NCBI GenBank assembly: GCA_958298945.1
Contig: OY282607.1
Span: forward strand, 90,589,270 to 90,653,269
Direction: 5' to 3'
Length of the DNA stretch: 64,000 nt
DNA from: Atherix ibis
Taxonomy: Eukaryota; Arthropoda; Insecta; Diptera; Athericidae
The notes under the pieces are model-generated. The model did not search any database. It was not told where the DNA came from and was given only the letters and a program-made list of their open reading frames with translations. The position numbers and the translations under genes were made by a program. Below are positions 60,251 through 64,000 of the stretch, piece by piece. Within the stretch, counting starts at the first letter, position 1, and every line of letters starts with the position of its first letter.

Positions 60251-63200
60251 AAATGTCCTAGAATAATTTCATTTTTTTAAATCACTTTTTAGATAAGATG
60301 CGATTACATTGTTTGGATTATTCGGGATGTCCTTTTTTAAGTCCTTTTTTTTATGTCATTTTTCTTGTAATTGACTTTTACAACTTTAGTTTCTGAATTA
60401 TTTTATATTTCAAAGCAAATATCTAAGGTAACCATCAGACAACGAACTAATCGGTTAATGGATTTCACATGCTTCGTAGTATAACTTTTTTCACTTATTT
60501 ATTATTAAAAACTATGTGATTAAATTAAAAGACAAGAAAAATAAATTCTATCCTTTTTTTAGTTGGTGTTGTCTTTGTTTAATTTACGATGAGTGCGCTT
60601 TAAAAAAATTTCTACAAAAATACTTCCAACCTTTTGAAGACTATATCTTCTACCGTTGTCGACTCCTATCCATAAAAAATTGTTTGATCGAAGAGTGACG
60701 TATGATTTTGACATCTTCAACGCCCTTCCATGTTAATTATCTAAATGGAATTTGATTAATGTTTAGTTGCTCTGCTTTCATGGGGGGCATAAACTTGTTT
60801 CTGTATCACTTGTGAATGAATGAATATGAAACGTAAGTTGGCATGGGTCTTTCAACGTATCAACCCCCCTACCCCTCCCCCTCAATGACTGATGAAACGA
60901 AGAAGGTAGATAATAATAATAACATTGAAAAACTTTTGAAAACTCTTCAAAGTAAGTTAGTTCCATCCACACTTCAATAACACAGTACGATGGATTTTGA
61001 CTTTGAGGAGTGTGCATCAGAGTAATGAGGTTTGAGCACATGTTAATTACTTCAAAGTTTTCCGTTTTCGAAAAAATTCCAAAAAGAAGTGTTTTCGGAA
61101 TAGTGATTTTGTCCCAAAAGAAAAAGGAAAGTTTTTCTTCTATATGAGAAGAGGGGATTTTTCCCTTCTTAGTGATTTATTCTCACTTTTGTTAGGATTT
61201 ATTCGAACCGTTAATGAAAAGTTTCTAGCATAACGAGGAGAGTTCGGGATTGAAGAGATCAAACTTAATTTTTTAATGTTGTTTTCTTTTTTTTTGGTTA
61301 TCTGTTGGAGAAGTTAAATGGCTTGTTGTTGGTGGAGGGGAGGGGGGGTTGGTATCAACTCCAAATAGTTGGAACTTGAATAATACAATATTTCCTCTGA
61401 GCTATTTGCACGCAATTCTAAGCTTTGGAAGGACTCTTTTCATTAGTATGAATTGCTGAAAGTATTTTTTCTGTATAAATTCTTGTTGTTGAAAAATTCC
61501 TTTTCAAATTAACTTACAAGGCAGTATTTATATAAGTTTTAGTAGAAAAAATAAAAATTTGATCTAATCATTAGCCATTTATTTAGACCAGTAATTAAAA
61601 TTGAAACCGAATAAAACAAAAAACAAAAAAAAAAAAAAAAAAAAAAGCCTAGTCATCCGTTTTGTGAGTTTGGGGGGGGGGGGGTGATGATGAAAGGGAA
61701 AACAGGAAAAAGCTTATGTTTATAAAAAAAGGAAAAATATATGGAATTTTTTTCGTCTATAAAACAAAAGTCGCTGCTAACAAAATCGTATCGCAATAAG
61801 GACATACGTATAGTACAACCTATCGCCACCACCATCGGCCATTTCCGCTAAAACAAGAACAACAAAACAATTAGAAGGGAAAAAAGTTGTTAAATATCCG
61901 TAAAAGCTTATAATTAATACAAGTTAATTGGGTTTCATTTAGGATTTTCATTCATTTTATTATCAAGAGAATTTTCACACAGCCATGAATAGGGGGGGGG
62001 GGGGGGGAGGGGGTGCTCCCACCCCCAACCAACACACTATTCCATGACGGTATGCTGTATGGTTTTTTTTTTTTGTTGGGCGAGATGGATGAGTTTAGTA
62101 GATGACATTGGCGATAGGTTTGAGGGTGGATGTGGGTGGTTAAATTGCTTTATGAAAGGTGGGGGAGAGCTGATGTAGAAGAATTTTCCATTTATGTCCA
62201 CAAGGGTGCGCAGTATACGAAAATGAGCAGAATGAATTCTAGTGTATCTTTGATGTATTCCAGGCAAGGTATCAGTGATAAATTTGTGAGGGTTTTTTTT
62301 TTGTGGGCGTAGTAAGTGGTAGTAAGTAATATTAGTGTTGTAGAAAATGGTGGCCCAAAGTAAATAGACTCCAAGGGGCATATGACTGTTGTTTGGTTGC
62401 GAAGGAAAAAAAATCTATTCAGAACACTTTTCGATATTATTTTTCCCACATTTTCGATAGTGAATTTTTGGAATAAAGTGATTGCCGCCGCCCGCCCACC
62501 ATTTCCTGATGAAAATTTAATCCAATCGACCCCGTTTGAAATTCAGTTTTCCTTTTCAATTGGTTTCTATTTGCCTTTTCTTCCAAGTGGCATTATCATA
62601 TCGAAAGATTGGGAATAGGAAAGCGCTAAGAATTTCTCTAAAGGGAAATGGAGCTGCTCGAGCGACAGAGCATAACTAAAATAAGATAGAAAAATCACTC
62701 ACTGCCTCTTATAGATTCTTATTTATCAGGGAAAAAAATCACCCTCCTTCTAACCACCGCACCCCCCCCCCCCCAATATTCCATCGCAGAATACTCTTTA
62801 TAGTAAGTGCTCTTTTTTTTATTTATTTAAATCGTTCGTCTTTATTGTTAGTTGCGTCCTTTTAAGGATTTTCATTTGACTTCTTGCCATCACCAATTTC
62901 ATAGATTTCTGCTGAATTTAAACTCACCATTTTGATTTTTGCGCCCCCATTCTTCAATTTTATTTATTTACATTAATCTTAAAATTTTTGGCACAATGAC
63001 CTCGTTTTTTTTCTATTTTTTTTTTTTGCTGAATAATTTAATTGTCAATAAAATGTGATCCTTTTGTGATGATGATTCCTATTAAGAAATTTGCTTTTCT
63101 CACTTGTTTTTAATTAGAAACCTTCTAAGATGTGATCGAAAAAAGTCCTTTCGGAGAAAAAAAAATAAAGAGAACAGCTTCTTTAGCAAATAACTTGATT

Positions 63201-63330
63201 AGCAAAAAATAATTGAAAAGGAAATCGTTTGCAAATTCTGTTGAATCGATTTATTGATAAATGTGATTTTTAGCACCAGTGAAAAACGATAGTCAATAGA
63301 AGAAAGGTCCTTTCTGCTAGTGGGGTTTTT
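60251..63330. other. No gene recognised
   Basis: Single-copy intronic DNA with G-runs (61,672-61,684; 61,992-62,007) and a C-run near 62,762. Minus ORFs at 60,778-61,041 and 62,037-62,381 have no recognised domain. Confidence 0.5.
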
Positions 63331-63339
63331 CTTTTAAAA

Positions 63340-64000
63340 ATCAGAAAATATAGTTCGTAAGCCCAGATTGGCTTTTACTTGAAGAAGTCCATATTGCCTT
63401 TTAGTCCAAAAGGAATTAGCTTAGAGGTTGCTTTTTATTCTCAAAGATCACAGTAAATCTAATTCGTAAGCCCAGGTTAACTTTTAGTCGAGAAATAATT
63501 AACCTACAATGTGATTTATGTTCTCAAATAGTAATAAATGTAGTTCGTAAGTCAATATTGGCTGTTTGTCCAGAAAAAATTAACCTTGTGTCCGAAAAGA
63601 ATTAATTAAGAGGTTGGTTTTTGATCTAAAACATCAGTAAATGTCGTACGTAAGTCCAGATTGACTTTTAGTCCGGAAAGAATTAGCCTAGAGTATGATT
63701 TATGTTCTCAAAGATTCGTCAATAGAGTTCGTAAGTTCAGATTTACTTTTAGTCAAGAAAAAATTAACCGAGAGAGAGTGTTCAAAATAATTTAACTAAG
63801 AAGTTGTTTTTGGTTCTGAAAGATCAGTAAATCTCGTTTGTAAGTGCATATTTACTTTAGGGCCAGAAAAAATTAATCTAGAATATGATTTATGTTCTCA
63901 AAGATTCGTAAATAGAGCTCGTAAGCCCAGATTAACTTTTAGTCTAGAAATAATTAACCTACAGTATGATTTATGTTCTCAAATAACAAAAAATATAGTT
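63340..64000. repeat. Alternating ~83/~105-bp tandem array, continues past window
   Basis: TTCGTAAGCCC and variants lie at about 63,354, 63,463, 63,544, 63,646, 63,729, 63,836 and 63,919. The spacings alternate between 81-83 and 102-109 bp, a two-part unit of about 190 bp. Units carry AACTTTTAGTC and GATTTATGTTCTCAAA. Confidence 0.88.

Larger units (their letters stand above)
42632..64000 (+). other. tay: tay intron 1 (5' part), extends beyond window
   Basis: Starts with GTGAGT directly after the EDLE codons. The open frame continues for 43 codons past the donor before a stop at 42,758-42,760, but that tail is AT-rich Lys/Phe sequence and looks intronic. No tay exon 2 was recognised in the remaining 21 kb, so the intron is probably longer than 21 kb. 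It holds arrays, transposon relics and a possible antisense exon listed separately. Confidence 0.65.

Noticed and set aside
1..64000. CRISPR array, phage or bacterial operon
   Set aside because: The repeats have no regular spacer structure, and the window shows an intron donor, insect-type transposons and eukaryotic composition.

Overview
This window looks like nuclear DNA from a true fly (Diptera, probably Brachycera). It is strongly AT-rich and full of microsatellites, satellites and broken transposons, with very little protein-coding sequence. The fly assignment rests on one recognisable gene exon and on the style of the decayed mariner-like and jockey-like elements; the species cannot be named from the sequence alone.

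The one convincing cellular gene segment is the first coding exon of the AUTS2 homologue, called tay bridge (tay) in Drosophila. It lies on the + strand at 41,651-42,631 and ends at a clean GTGAGT splice donor. The exon encodes a low-complexity N-terminus (Ser/Thr, Asn and Gln runs and a basic Arg-rich stretch) and finishes with an EEDIIDGFAI motif shared with vertebrate AUTS2. A short upstream ORF overlaps its start codon. Intron 1 appears to fill the rest of the window, since no second exon was recognised. Upstream sequence at about 27.8-29.3, 33.3-34.4 and 37.4-38.4 kb is more complex and may be promoter or enhancer DNA, but this is inference.

The flanks are mosaics of repeats. From 0 to 12.6 kb lie a 348-bp satellite, a diffuse GACCTA-motif array (318-326 bp higher-order period), and a hierarchical array built as ~55 bp x 3 = ~166 bp, x 2 = ~332 bp. 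From 15.9 to 22.7 kb and 45.9 to 50.4 kb lie at least six relics of one mariner-like transposon family with DD41D spacing, and three LINE fragments. One mariner relic carries 11 tandem copies of a ~158-bp piece of its own catalytic-domain sequence. From 24.9 to 25.7 kb is a ~27-bp minisatellite carrying many ATGGC/GCCAT motifs. From 34.9 to 40.3 kb are old diverged duplications and a 24-bp-arm hairpin. Intron 1 contains a ~360-bp array at 42.9-45.1 kb, a ~170-bp array at 48.5-49.2 kb, a 5-kb field of GTCCCAAAAATTA-type repeats at 52-57.3 kb with two perfect palindromes, a 24-bp palindrome-bearing minisatellite at about 60.1 kb, and a ~190-bp alternating array that runs off the right end.

No tRNA, rRNA, CRISPR or bacterial-type system was seen. 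The most interesting observations are the transposase-derived satellite, the three-level satellite hierarchy, the shared TTTGACAGCTGTC palindrome beside mariner relics, and the uORF overlapping the tay start.
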